Shown: positions 8,436 through 17,169 of the stretch, piece by piece | Position numbering within the stretch: the stretch's first letter is position 1 | Layout of the letters: every line of letters starts with the position of its first letter | Origin: JALORV01 sp963780715 | GTDB taxonomy: Bacteria > Pseudomonadota > Gammaproteobacteria > Burkholderiales > Burkholderiaceae_F | Assembly: GCA_963780715.1 (NCBI GenBank) | Contig: CAWADK010000024.1 | Coordinates: 124,001-188,000 of the forward strand | DNA: 64,000 nt | Direction: 5' to 3' | Position numbers and translations under genes: made by a program | The notes under the pieces: model-generated | The model's input: only the letters and a program-made list of their open reading frames with translations | The model's database searches: none | Told to the model about the DNA's origin: nothing

Positions 8436-9869
8436 TCAGCCTTTGACGCAGACCAGCGGCCGCAGTTCAGCGACACGCTTCGCGAGACCCGCGCGCTCGG
8501 TCGCTGCGGCGACCTCCTCGATGTCCTTGTAGGCGCCCGGCGCCTCTTCGGCGACGCCGCGCATCGAGTGCGAGCGGATGAGAATCCCTTTCGCATCCAG
8601 ATCATCGACCACCGCGCGCCCGCGCCAGCGGCGCAGCGCCTGGTTGCGACTCATCGCACGGCCGGCGCCATGGCTGGCCGAACTCCACGCGCGGTTCTCG
8701 CTCTCGGCCGTGCCGGCGAGGATGTACGAGCCGGTGCCCATGCTGCCGCCGATGATGACCGGCTGGCCCACTTCGCGATAGCGCGCGGGCAGGCCCGGAT
8801 GGCCCGGGCCGAAGGCGCGTGTGGCGCCCTTGCGGTGCACGTACAGCAGACGCTCGCGGCCATCGACCTTGTGGCGCTCGGCCTTGCAGGTGTTGTGCGA
8901 GACATCGAACAGTGTTTCGAGCTGCGACTGCCGGAAGTGGTGCGTGAACACGCGGCGCGCGAGGTGCGCAAGGATCTGCCGGTTGGCGAGCGCGCAGTTG
9001 ATCGCGGCGTTCATCGCGCCGAGGTACTGCTGGCCTTCGGGGGACTTGATCGGCGCGCACGCGAGTTCGCGATCGGGCAGCGTGATGCCCAGCCGCGATG
9101 CGGCCTTGGCGAGACTGACCAGGTATTCCGTGCCGATCTGGTGACCGAGGCCGCGCGAGCCACAGTGAATGGAAACGACGACCTGCCCTTCGGCGAGTCC
9201 AAACGCCTCCGCGGCGCGCGTGTTGTAGATCTTCGCGACGCGCTGCACTTCGAGGTAGTGGTTGCCGGAACCGAGCGTGCCCATTTCGCCGCGCTGCCGC
9301 TTCTTCGCCAGCGACGAAACATTGGCGGGCACCGCGCCGTCGACACAGCCGTGCTCCTCGATGTAGGGAAGGTCGTCGGCGCTGCCGTAGCCGTGCTCGA
9401 CCGCCCAGCGCGCGCCTCCGAGCATCAGCGTGTCGAGTTCGTCGGCGTCGAGCCGCAACGAACCTTCGACGCCGACGCCGGCCGGAATCTGGTCAAGCAG
9501 TGAATCCGCGAGCGCCGCGGCCTTGTGCGCGATGTCGTCCGCCGTCAGGTTGGTGCGCAGGCAGCGGATGCCGCACGAGATGTCGAAGCCGACGCCGCCG
9601 GCGCTGATGATGCCGCCGTGCTCGGGATCGAACGCCGCGACACCGCCGATCGGAAAGCCGTAGCCCCAGTGCGCATCGGGCATCGCGAGCGCGGCGCCGA
9701 CCAGCCCCGGCAGTCGAGCGACGTTGGTGATCTGTTCGAGCACCTTGTCATCCATCGCCGCCAGCAACTCACGGCTGCCGTAAAGCCGCGCTTCATGGCG
9801 CGCGTCACCGGCGGCGCGCGGCACGGTCCAGGTCCAGGGATCGATCGAGTGCAGCCGGGTGATGTCCAT
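8436..9869 (-). CDS. rtcB: RNA-splicing ligase RtcB
   Basis: A 477-residue protein of the RtcB family, which joins RNA 3'-phosphate or 2',3'-cyclic phosphate ends to 5'-hydroxyl ends using GTP and Mn2+. The metal ligands are in GVGFDISCG (Asp96, Cys99), SGNHYLE (His204), SIHCGSRGLGH (His235) and DVSHNT (His325). The guanylylated histidine is His400 in SASHGAGR. All key residues are present, so it should be active. It is the last gene of a leftward operon and follows archease by about 20 bases. The RtcR/sigma-54 control known for E. coli rtcBA is not seen nearby; instead an FNR-type dyad precedes the operon. Confidence 0.95.
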   Translation of the reverse strand: MDITRLHSIDPWTWTVPRAAGDARHEARLYGSRELLAAMDDKVLEQITNVARLPGLVGAALAMPDAHWGYGFPIGGVAAFDPEHGGIISAGGVGFDISCGIRCLRTNLTADDIAHKAAALADSLLDQIPAGVGVEGSLRLDADELDTLMLGGARWAVEHGYGSADDLPYIEEHGCVDGAVPANVSSLAKKRQRGEMGTLGSGNHYLEVQRVAKIYNTRAAEAFGLAEGQVVVSIHCGSRGLGHQIGTEYLVSLAKAASRLGITLPDRELACAPIKSPEGQQYLGAMNAAINCALANRQILAHLARRVFTHHFRQSQLETLFDVSHNTCKAERHKVDGRERLLYVHRKGATRAFGPGHPGLPARYREVGQPVIIGGSMGTGSYILAGTAESENRAWSSASHGAGRAMSRNQALRRWRGRAVVDDLDAKGILIRSHSMRGVAEEAPGAYKDIEEVAAATERAGLAKRVAELRPLVCVKG

Positions 9870-9888
9870 CGTGTGCCGTTAAGCAACT

Positions 9889-10311
9889 TCAGAGGTCGAC
9901 AACGCAGCGCGCTTCCCAGCCGTCACCCTGCGGCGTGACGTGCAGTGCGGTCAGCGTGGCGCCCTTGACCTGCGTGCCGCGCTCCATGTCGGCGCGCCAG
10001 GGCTCGCCCCAGGCGCTGCCGCGCCAGCGATGGCCGTCCCTCGCCAGTTCGAAGCAGCCGAGCGCGAGACCGCGTTCGCTAGCGTGCGCGAGCAGCAGGT
10101 TGAGCCAGGTGACAAGCGCCAGCTCGGGGTCCTGCTCCTCGAACTCGACATCGATGCGTTCGTCCTGGGCGACGGTGATCGGGTCGCACATCAACGCGAA
10201 CGTGGCCTCGGCGGCGTGCACGAACGCGTCCTGCAAGGTGACGCCGCGGCCGATGACGCCGGTGTCGGCATCGTGGTCGAAATAGTCGTAGCGGGGCAGA
10301 CCGGCAGGCAT
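9889..10311 (-). CDS. Archease, RtcB activator
   Basis: A 140-residue archease. The motif HDADTGVIGRG near residues 12-22 is the family signature with the metal-binding acidic residue, and the C terminus VVDL is typical. Archease speeds up RtcB guanylylation and turnover, and its position directly before rtcB fits this. The ATG at 10311 was chosen because AGAGAGG lies seven bases before it. A longer frame from 10368 would overlap the end of the preceding gene and adds a lysine/arginine-rich leader of 19 residues not usual in the family. Confidence 0.88.
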   Translation of the reverse strand: MPAGLPRYDYFDHDADTGVIGRGVTLQDAFVHAAEATFALMCDPITVAQDERIDVEFEEQDPELALVTWLNLLLAHASERGLALGCFELARDGHRWRGSAWGEPWRADMERGTQVKGATLTALHVTPQGDGWEARCVVDL

Positions 10312-10348
10312 GGCAAGACCTCTCTTCCGTTCTTGTTCTTGTCGCAGT

Positions 10349-11713
10349 TCAGTGCGCGAGCGCGGCATGGTTCACCTGGCGTCGGTCGACGTCGTCCGCG
10401 AGCGTGCGGATCGCCGGCGAGATCGTCACCGCATAGGCAGGCCACGGACCGTCAAGCCGGCGCAGTGCGGGCGGCAATGTGGCGAGCTGAGCTGCGCAGT
10501 ACGCCCGCACCACCGCCAGTGGGGATGAGGGCGCAACGCGTCGGCCGCCTCGCATCACTTCGACGAGCAACGGCTCACCGGAGAAGGTCTCGGTGGTGAG
10601 CGCCACGGTGTCACCGGCAAAGTGACCGCTCGCGTCGAGTTGGCGGAACACCTGCTTGCGACCGGGCCAGGTCGCCTTGCCCGAGGAGCGCTTGCGGCGC
10701 GCCTGCCCGGCGTACTCCTGGAGCTTGTAGACGGCGTCGAGATAGGGCGCATCGCTGCTGGTGGTGATGCTGGTGCCGACGCCGAAGCTCGTGATCGGCG
10801 CGCCGCCCGCGACCAGCGCGTGCACGCGTTGCTCGTCGAGGTTGCCGCTGGCGAAGATGACGGCATCGTGCAGGCCGGCCTCGTTGAGCACGCGGCGTAC
10901 GGCCCGCGACAAAGCGTCGAGATCGCCGCTGTCGAGCCGCACGCCCTTGATGCGGATGCCGCGCTGCGCGAGCCGCAGCGCAATTTCCGCGACCCGACGC
11001 GCGCCCTCGACCGTGTCGTAGGTGTCGATCAGCAGCATCGCGTTTGCGGGGAACGACTCGGCGAAGTGCTCGAACGCCTGCGCCTCGTCGTCGTGCGCCT
11101 GCACGAACGAGTGCGCCATCGTGCCGAAGACCGGAATGCCGAAGCGCGGGCCCGCATAGGCGGTCGCGGTGCCCGCAAATCCGGCCAGGTAGGCCGCGCG
11201 CGCCGCCAGCACGCCGGCCTCGGCACCGTGGGCGCGCCGCAGGCCAAAGTCGATCAGCGGATGACCCGCGGCGGCCAACGCCACCCGCGCGGCCTTGCTC
11301 GCAATCACCGTCTGGAAGTGCACGAGGTTGAGGATGCGCGTCTCGAGCCACTGCGCTTCGGCGATCGGCGCGACGACGCGCACGATGGGCTCGTTCGCGA
11401 AGAACACCGTGCCCTCGGGCATCGCCCAGACGTCGCCGGTGAAGCGCAGTTCCCGCAGCCAGTCGGCGAAACCCGGCGCGAAGGTGCCGCAGCGGGTTAC
11501 CCAGCCCAGTTCCTCCTCGTCGAAGCGCGCCTGCTCGATGAAGTCGAGCGCCTGTTCGAGACCAGCGGCGACGAGGAATGCGCGGTCCGGCGGCAGCTTG
11601 CGCACGAAGAGTTCGAAGACCGCGATGTCATCCATCCGGTGCTGCCAGTACGCCTGCAGCATCGTCAGCTGGTACAGATCGGTCAGCAGTGCCGACTCGG
11701 ACGGCCCTTTCAT
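10349..11713 (-). CDS. pncB: Nicotinate phosphoribosyltransferase
   Basis: A 454-residue enzyme of NAD salvage, which forms nicotinate mononucleotide from nicotinate and PRPP with ATP hydrolysis. Family motifs include LLTDLYQLTM near the N terminus, DFGLRRAHG (about 155-163) and GTMAHSFVQAH with His201 as the likely phosphorylated histidine. KGVRLDSGDL and FGVGT follow. It overlaps the upstream phosphoribosyltransferase gene by four bases (ATGA), so translation is coupled. The operon also holds a PRPP-using transferase, and a PRPP synthetase is nearby, so supply and use of PRPP are encoded together. Confidence 0.9.
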   Translation of the reverse strand: MKGPSESALLTDLYQLTMLQAYWQHRMDDIAVFELFVRKLPPDRAFLVAAGLEQALDFIEQARFDEEELGWVTRCGTFAPGFADWLRELRFTGDVWAMPEGTVFFANEPIVRVVAPIAEAQWLETRILNLVHFQTVIASKAARVALAAAGHPLIDFGLRRAHGAEAGVLAARAAYLAGFAGTATAYAGPRFGIPVFGTMAHSFVQAHDDEAQAFEHFAESFPANAMLLIDTYDTVEGARRVAEIALRLAQRGIRIKGVRLDSGDLDALSRAVRRVLNEAGLHDAVIFASGNLDEQRVHALVAGGAPITSFGVGTSITTSSDAPYLDAVYKLQEYAGQARRKRSSGKATWPGRKQVFRQLDASGHFAGDTVALTTETFSGEPLLVEVMRGGRRVAPSSPLAVVRAYCAAQLATLPPALRRLDGPWPAYAVTISPAIRTLADDVDRRQVNHAALAH

Positions 11714-12390
11714 GGCGTCGCCGCGCGCGCCGCCAGCGGTGCCTGCCGCATCAGGGTGATGACTTCGTCATCGCTCAGCTGATGGAAGTCGCGGTAGAAG
11801 TAGCCGATTGCGCCGAAGAACGAGGGCTGCGCGAGGCAGACCACGTCGTCGACCTCCTGCCGCAGTTCGTTGATGGTGTCGGGCGGCGCGACGGGCACGG
11901 CGAGCACGAGCCGCGCGGGGTTGCGGCGGCGCAGGCCCTTCAGCGCAGCGCGCATCGTCGTGCCGGTGGCGATGCCGTCGTCGACGACGATCGCGGTTCG
12001 TCCTGCCACGGGCACCGGCGTGCGGTCCGCCAGGTAGGTGCGGCGCCGTCGCTCGATTTCGGCAAGTTCCTCTTTGGCACGTTGCTCGATGTACTCCTGC
12101 TTCACGCCGGTCTCGGCCTGGATGTGGCGTTCGACCACGACGACCGGTTCCGCGCCGTCCATGACGGCAGCGACCGCCAACTCGGGCTGCCACGGCACGC
12201 CGATCTTCCTGACCAGCAAAAGATCCAGCGGCGCATCGAGCGCGCGTGCGACTTCGAGTGCGACCGGCACGCCGCCGCGCGGCAGCGCCAGTACGACAGG
12301 GTCGGCCAGCTGCAGCGCGGCCAGGCGGGCGCCGAGCATCCGGCCCGCCTCGCTGCGGTTTTCAAATGGAGTGCGGACGTCGTCACGCAT
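11710..12390 (-). CDS. Phosphoribosyltransferase (type I fold)
   Basis: A 226-residue protein with the PRPP-binding loop AIVVDDGIATGTTM at residues 133-146 and LALPRGGVPVA near 34-44, both typical of the ComF/PRTase type I fold. The transferred base is not clear from sequence. Proteins of this subtype often lie in stress-related clusters and are annotated only as PRTases. It overlaps pncB by four bases and the preceding hydrolase by eight. A cytoplasmic nucleotide salvage or repair role fits the context. Confidence 0.85.
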   Translation of the reverse strand: MRDDVRTPFENRSEAGRMLGARLAALQLADPVVLALPRGGVPVALEVARALDAPLDLLLVRKIGVPWQPELAVAAVMDGAEPVVVVERHIQAETGVKQEYIEQRAKEELAEIERRRRTYLADRTPVPVAGRTAIVVDDGIATGTTMRAALKGLRRRNPARLVLAVPVAPPDTINELRQEVDDVVCLAQPSFFGAIGYFYRDFHQLSDDEVITLMRQAPLAARAATP

Positions 12391-13027
12391 GGCTTTCTTC
12401 CGTCAGGTGCAGCGCGAGCCAGTCGGCCGCCAGGTCCGCGACCGCCTCGAGCGTGCCGGGTTCCTCGAACAGGTGCGTGGCGCCGGGAACGACGCGCAGC
12501 GCATGCTCACAGGTCATCTGCGCCGCCGCTTCGCGATTGAGTGCGAGGACTTCGACATCCGCGCCGCCGACGATCAGCAGCGTCGGCGCGCGCACGCGCG
12601 GCAACGCCGTGCCCGCAAGATCCGGCCGCCCGCCGCGTGAGACGACCGCTCCCACGCGTTCGGCAAAGTGGGCGGCAGCCACCAGCGCCGCCGCCGCGCC
12701 GGTGCTGGCGCCGAAGAGTCCGGCGGGAAGGCGTGCGACTTCGGGACAAGTCTGTTGCCACTCGAGCGCGGCACCGAGCCTGAGCGCAAGTAGCGGGATG
12801 TCGAAGACATTGCGGCGATCCCGCGCTTCTTCGTCGGTCAGCAGGTCGAACAGCAACGTCGCGAGGCCGCGTGCGTGCAATTGACGGGCGACGAACTGGT
12901 TGCGCGGGCTCAGTCGGCTGCTGCCGCTGCCATGCGCGAAGATGACGAGGCCTGTCACCGGGCCTGCCGGAAGCTCGAGATCTCCCGGGAGGCGACTCGG
13001 GCCGATGTGGACATGACTGTGGGACAT
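12383..13027 (-). CDS. Dienelactone-hydrolase-like alpha/beta hydrolase
   Basis: A 214-residue alpha/beta hydrolase. The nucleophile elbow GASTG places the catalytic serine at 108; Asp157 in GGADVEV and His185 in GATHLFEE complete the likely triad. FAHGSGSS near residues 30-37 forms the oxyanion loop region. It is the first gene of the leftward operon ending in rtcB and overlaps the next gene by eight bases. The substrate is unknown. An FNR-type dyad lies 78 bases upstream of its start. Confidence 0.82.
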   Translation of the reverse strand: MSHSHVHIGPSRLPGDLELPAGPVTGLVIFAHGSGSSRLSPRNQFVARQLHARGLATLLFDLLTDEEARDRRNVFDIPLLALRLGAALEWQQTCPEVARLPAGLFGASTGAAAALVAAAHFAERVGAVVSRGGRPDLAGTALPRVRAPTLLIVGGADVEVLALNREAAAQMTCEHALRVVPGATHLFEEPGTLEAVADLAADWLALHLTEESHA

Positions 13028-13104
13028 CCGATGCTCCCAGCCGGGCAGGCCGGCGGCTGCATTCCGTGTGCCCTTACAGCATCGGACGCAGTCCGCGCCA
13101 GCGC

Positions 13105-13118
13105 TTGATGGCGGTCAA
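13105..13118 (-). promoter_or_regulatory. FNR/ANR-type dyad between hydrolase operon and kinase-like gene
   Basis: TTGATGGCGGTCAA is a near-perfect FNR box (TTGAT-N4-(A/G)TCAA). It lies in the 126-base divergent region, 78 bases before the hydrolase ATG and 36 bases before the kinase-like ATG. The distance suits activation of the leftward rtcB operon, with the rightward gene possibly repressed or also controlled. Confidence 0.65.
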
Positions 13119-13153
13119 GGCCGCCAACGGAGGCCGGCGTAATCACGGGTTCT

Positions 13154-14210
13154 ATGGAACGAGCTTCCACTGGCAGCGCGGCGGTCACGCTTGAGGAGAA
13201 GGTGCGCTTTCTCGCCTCGGCGGCGGCCTGGCCGGAGGCGCAGCGTCCGGACGTCATCGAAACGCACATGTCGTGGGTCTTCCTGGGCGAAGGCTCGGTG
13301 CTGAAGCTGAAGAAGCCGGTTCGGACCGGGTTCCTGGATTTCTCGACGCTGGCGGCGCGCGAGTTCAACTGCCGCGAGGAGGTGCGCCTCAACCTGCGCC
13401 TGGCGCCGGGTGTCTACCTGGGCGTGCTGCCGCTGCTGCAGCTGCCCGGCGGTGCGCTGGCGGTCGGCTTCGGAGCGACGATGTGCCGCAACGGTCATCG
13501 ACTGGCTGGTGCGGATGCGTCGCATTCCGCGCGAGCGGATGCTCGATGTGGCGGTGCCCGCCGGCAGCGTGCGAATTGACGATATCGATCGGCTGGGTGT
13601 GCGACTCGCGCAGTTCTTTCTTAGCGCCGAGCGTGTGCCGCTCGGCGGGACCGCCTATGTCGAGCGCTTCGTGGCATCGCAGTCGGTGAACAGGAGCGTG
13701 CTGCTGCAGCCAACGTTGCGCGAGGCCGCAACCGTCGCCGCGCTCGACGGGTTCGATCGAATGCTGAAACGGCATGCGGAGCTGCTGGGAGCGCGCGCCG
13801 CGGCCGGGCGACTGTGCGAGGGCCACGGCGACCTCCGGCCCGAGCACATCGGCCTTGACGGAACACCGGTCGTCATCGACTGCCTGGAATTCAATCGCGC
13901 GCTGCGCGAGGTGGATCCCTTCGACGAGCTGGCTTTCCTCGACCTCGAGTGCCGGCTGCTGGGGGCGGACTGGATCGGTCCGCGCCTGATCGCGCATTGT
14001 GGCTCTGCGCTGCACGATGCGCCGCCGCCGCAGGTGATGGCGCTTTACACGGCGCACCGGGCGCTGGTGCGAGCGCGGCTCGCTCTGGCACATCTGCTCG
14101 ATGCGCAGCCGCGCACGCCGGATCGCTGGAAGCCGCAGGCGCGGCGCTATGTCGAAGCGGCGCGCGCGGCGCTCGCGACGCTGGTGCCGGACGAAGCTGC
14201 GCGGGACTGA
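13154..14210 (+). pseudogene. COG2187 aminoglycoside-phosphotransferase-like protein, frameshifted
   Basis: The N-terminal part (13154 to about 13485) and the C-terminal part (about 13490 to 14210) lie in different frames; skipping one base near 13485-13495 joins them into about 350 residues. The joined protein shows HMSWVFLG, VLKLKKPVRTGFLDFSTL, VIDWLVRM, then GHGDLRPEH and VIDCLEFNRALREVD, which are features of COG2187, a protein-kinase-like fold related to aminoglycoside phosphotransferases. In many bacteria this domain is fused to a COG0645 P-loop kinase, which is absent here. It converges with the PRPP synthetase gene with a one-base gap. The shift may be a sequence error. Confidence 0.72.
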
Positions 14211-14211
14211 A

Positions 14212-15165
14212 CTATCGCCAGGCGGCGTGCTGCTTGCGGATCTCCGCGGCGAAGAGTCCGGCGCAGGGCAGCACTTCCACGCGTTCGCGCGCCGCGGAGG
14301 CGTCCAGACGGAACAGCGGCACCGAATCCGTGACGAAGACGCGCTCCACCGGCGCGCGCATCAGTGACTCGGCGGCCGGGCTGACAAACAGGCCGTGCGC
14401 GGCGAACGCCAGCACGCGGCGCGCGCCCCCCTTCATGATCGTGGTTGCGGCCCGCTCGATCGTGCCAAAGGTCGCGATCAGGTCGTCGAGGATCAGCACG
14501 GTGGCGTCGCGCACGTCGCCGGTGACGATCTCGCCGCTGCTGACGACCCCGGCGCTGCGGCGCTTGTCGACGAAGGCCTGGCCGATGGGCCGCTGCCACG
14601 CCGCCTCGAGCGCCTCGCGCCAGAGCTGCGCGCGCTTCACGCCGCCGACGTCGGGCGATGCGACGACCACCGGCGCATCGCCCACAAGCTTGGCGGCCGC
14701 CGCGGTGAACAGTTCATAGGGCTCGAGATTCACGGCGCGCCGGCGGAACGCGTTGTCGAACGCCGACACGTTGTGCGCCTCGAGCGTGATCAGCCCGTCG
14801 CAGCCGGCGGCCTCGAACAGTTGCGCGATGACGCGCACCGAGACTGGATCGAAGGGCTTGGTGCGCCGGTCCTTGCGCGCATACGCCAAGTACGGCGCAA
14901 CCGCGGTGATGCGTCGCGCGCCGTGGTCGCGCAGCGCGGCAATGAAGAGCAGCAGCCGCACCAGCTTGTCGTCGCCGCTGGCCGACGGTCCGCCGTGCAG
15001 GCTCTGCACGACAAACACGTCCCTGCCGTCGGGATCGACGAGCGGGCGGATCTTGTGTTCGCCGTCCTCGAACGTGCGCTCCTCGTGCGCCGCGAGCGGG
15101 TGACCGAGCTGGGCCGCGACCGCCGCGCCGAATTCGCGCGAGGCGTCCAGCGCGAAAAGCAGCAT
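14212..15165 (-). CDS. Ribose-phosphate pyrophosphokinase (PRPP synthetase), divergent form
   Basis: A 317-residue protein of the Prs family, which makes PRPP from ribose 5-phosphate and ATP. FEDGEHKIRP (about 32-41), the YARKDRR segment (95-101), EAHN with His131 and catalytic DKRR (200-203) are recognisable. The PRPP loop reads LDDLIATFGT (226-235) where housekeeping enzymes have DDMIDTGGT, so this is a divergent, probably accessory, copy. The ATG at 15165 gives the standard family length; a longer frame exists upstream but lies over the preceding gene. It starts four bases after the end of the 103-residue protein gene. Confidence 0.85.
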   Translation of the reverse strand: MLLFALDASREFGAAVAAQLGHPLAAHEERTFEDGEHKIRPLVDPDGRDVFVVQSLHGGPSASGDDKLVRLLLFIAALRDHGARRITAVAPYLAYARKDRRTKPFDPVSVRVIAQLFEAAGCDGLITLEAHNVSAFDNAFRRRAVNLEPYELFTAAAAKLVGDAPVVVASPDVGGVKRAQLWREALEAAWQRPIGQAFVDKRRSAGVVSSGEIVTGDVRDATVLILDDLIATFGTIERAATTIMKGGARRVLAFAAHGLFVSPAAESLMRAPVERVFVTDSVPLFRLDASAARERVEVLPCAGLFAAEIRKQHAAWR

Positions 15166-15169
15166 CGCT

Positions 15170-15481
15170 TCAGTGTTCTTCGATGCGCGTGACAACGTCC
15201 TCGGCCGGCTCGCCGGTGTCGGGGTCGACCCAGTCGGCAACGCCGATTTCCGCGACTGCCTCGGCGACCGTTTCCCCCGGTTCGGAGGTTGTCTCGATGC
15301 CTTCGCGCAGCGCCGCGAGCGCCTGCACGGCGGTGACAAACGGTCCGAATTCCTGGCGGCCGTCGTCGGCGATCCAGTAGTAGCCGTCGGGTCGCGCTAC
15401 GACCCGCGAGGATTCCTCATCGGGCCTTGCTGCTTCGGCGATGTCTGTGGCCTGAGGTGTTGCGATCGGCTTGACTGTCAT
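15170..15481 (-). CDS. Small acidic protein coupled to PRPP synthetase
   Basis: A 103-residue acidic protein of unknown function. The middle part, GYYWIADDGRQEFGPFVTAVQAL (split by family-like aromatic residues at about 34-55), looks like a small beta-sheet domain of the kind that reads query residues such as W and F, and the C terminus is highly acidic (VVTRIEEH). Its stop lies four bases before the PRPP synthetase start, so the two are probably co-translated. An FNR-type dyad sits about 140 bases upstream. It could be a small regulator or partner of the synthetase, but nothing in the sequence proves this. Confidence 0.6.
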   Translation of the reverse strand: MTVKPIATPQATDIAEAARPDEESSRVVARPDGYYWIADDGRQEFGPFVTAVQALAALREGIETTSEPGETVAEAVAEIGVADWVDPDTGEPAEDVVTRIEEH

Positions 15482-15621
15482 GGCGATGCTCTCCTCTGGC
15501 CCGAGTCACCGTCGACGCACGCGCCCAGCACGTTCGCCCTGAACACTCCCGCCGGTTCCTGGGCCAGCGATCTGATGATGCTCCGCATCGCTTCGCGCTG
15601 GAGGCGCGGCCGCCGGGACCG

Positions 15622-15635
15622 TTGACCGCTGTCAA
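15622..15635 (-). promoter_or_regulatory. FNR-type dyad upstream of the PRPP synthetase operon
   Basis: TTGACCGCTGTCAA is a perfect TTGAC-N4-GTCAA inverted repeat of the FNR/ANR/FixK type. It lies 141 bases before the start of the 103-residue protein gene, and no other gene start is closer on either side. The region 15482-15755 holds no convincing coding frame. Confidence 0.55.
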
Positions 15636-15755
15636 GCAACTCGCTGCCTGGCGCATGCGCAAGCGATCGAGTCACTCATGCGGGTGCAGCGCGGCACCGA
15701 GAGGAGGCTTGGACGCAGCGCGCAGGAATTCGGCCGCCGGCGGCGCGCCGCTGCT

Positions 15756-16928
15756 TCAGTTGAAAGGCTCGATCGGGAGGAAGGCGCCGAGCCCGGTCAG
15801 GTTCACGCGCGACTCGATCTGCTGCAGGCAGCTCAGCGCGTCGCTGCCGGTGGCGGCGCCGCGCTGGTGCGCGGCGGACCAGGACTTGCGCGGCGCGCGC
15901 GCCGTGATGACGTAGCTCGGTGCCCGGCGGTCCGGCGGCTGGCGCCTTGCCGAGACTGTCGTCTGCTGGACGGTGGGCAGCGCCGCGAAGACTTCGCCCA
16001 TCAGCCGCAGCACGAGGCCGAGCGCGTGACGGTTGTGCAGCTTGGTGTGGATCACTTCCGACATCCGTCGCACGGCGACGCGGTTGCCATAGTCGATGGC
16101 CGCCTCGCGGTCCGGCAGCGTCGGCAGCAGCGGCAGCTGAACATCCATCCGGACCGCGCTGACGTCGTCGAACTGAAAGCTGACCGCGGTCGGCAACGGC
16201 CACAGGATGTCCTTCAGGCAGGCGAGCAGGTGCTCGCGCATCGCTTCCGGATCGCCCTGCGCCGCGCGCTGGCTGTGTTCCTGCATCTCGCGCTGTGTCG
16301 ACTCCCACGCGAAGCGGCGGGCCAGCCACTTGGCGCGATCGTCGAGGTAGTCGTTCATCGCGCGCGGGTTGAACACCGGCTTGCCGTCCTTCTTGCCGAT
16401 GGGCTTGGGCGCTTCGGGTGCCGGGTCGGAGAACGGACGCACCGTGAGCGGCACGAGCTGCAGATCGGGCGTCGGCGTCCAGCGTTGCGGGTAGGCCATG
16501 GCCTCGACGTGTTCGTTCAGGTGCTGGCAGACGGCGAGCGCGGCTTCGCGCTCCATGTCGGCCGCGCCGTCGACGAGGTTCGACAGCGGATCGACATGCT
16601 GGGTCGAGCGGGTCGGGCGGATCAGGCGCGCGTAGCCGTACTGGTCGATGCGCACCTTCATTTCGCTGTCGGGCAGCGCGAAGCTCGTGGCGGCACCGGC
16701 CGCTTCCTGCTCGGAGTCACTGGTCAGCACGACCTGCGAACGGCGCCGGTACACCGCGCTCTGGCCGTCGGCACTGGCGAACGAGGGAATCAGCCGGTAC
16801 GGCGGCAGCCACTTCACCTTTTCGCCGTAGAAGACCACGTGGCGATAGCGCAGCGGGACCTCGAGCAAGCTGCTCGGAGGTTCAGCCACGGCGGAAGCGG
16901 AATACATCACCTGCGGTCCCTGTTGCAT
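15756..16928 (-). CDS. Protein of unknown function with a DUF4236-partner-like C-terminal region
   Basis: A 390-residue cytoplasmic-looking protein with no signal peptide or membrane segment. The region RLMGEVFAALPTV followed by SYVITARAPRKSW and the ending GLGAFLPIEPFN resemble the C-terminal half of proteins that carry an N-terminal DUF4236 domain; the DUF4236 part itself is not present. No catalytic motif was found. The ATG at 16928 was preferred, with 16907 a fair alternative; the frame is open to 17447 but the extra residues look like non-coding translation. It stands alone between the PRPP synthetase operon and an acyltransferase. Confidence 0.6.
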   Translation of the reverse strand: MQQGPQVMYSASAVAEPPSSLLEVPLRYRHVVFYGEKVKWLPPYRLIPSFASADGQSAVYRRRSQVVLTSDSEQEAAGAATSFALPDSEMKVRIDQYGYARLIRPTRSTQHVDPLSNLVDGAADMEREAALAVCQHLNEHVEAMAYPQRWTPTPDLQLVPLTVRPFSDPAPEAPKPIGKKDGKPVFNPRAMNDYLDDRAKWLARRFAWESTQREMQEHSQRAAQGDPEAMREHLLACLKDILWPLPTAVSFQFDDVSAVRMDVQLPLLPTLPDREAAIDYGNRVAVRRMSEVIHTKLHNRHALGLVLRLMGEVFAALPTVQQTTVSARRQPPDRRAPSYVITARAPRKSWSAAHQRGAATGSDALSCLQQIESRVNLTGLGAFLPIEPFN

Positions 16929-17169
16929 GGACGGCGAGGTCTGGAGCCACGGCTGCTGCGCGCATCCCGTTCCCGCCGAACGGAAGTCTTCGAGCCCAAT
17001 AGTCGCAGTGACATCGGGCCCGGCAACGCGCAAAAAGCCGCCGGGCGGTCGTCCTTTCCTGCGCCAATGGCGGACGTCACCCCCTAAAGAACGCGCCGTG
17101 CGCCGCATGACTTCATACGTTTGACCGAACCGAAAGGGCGCCGGCGCGGCTCGGGTACCCTTCGCGGCC

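Noticed and set aside
15678..17087. Plus-strand frame of 469 codons opposite the 390-residue protein
   Set aside because: Composition typical of antisense shadow; the opposite-strand protein has a homologous-looking C terminus.
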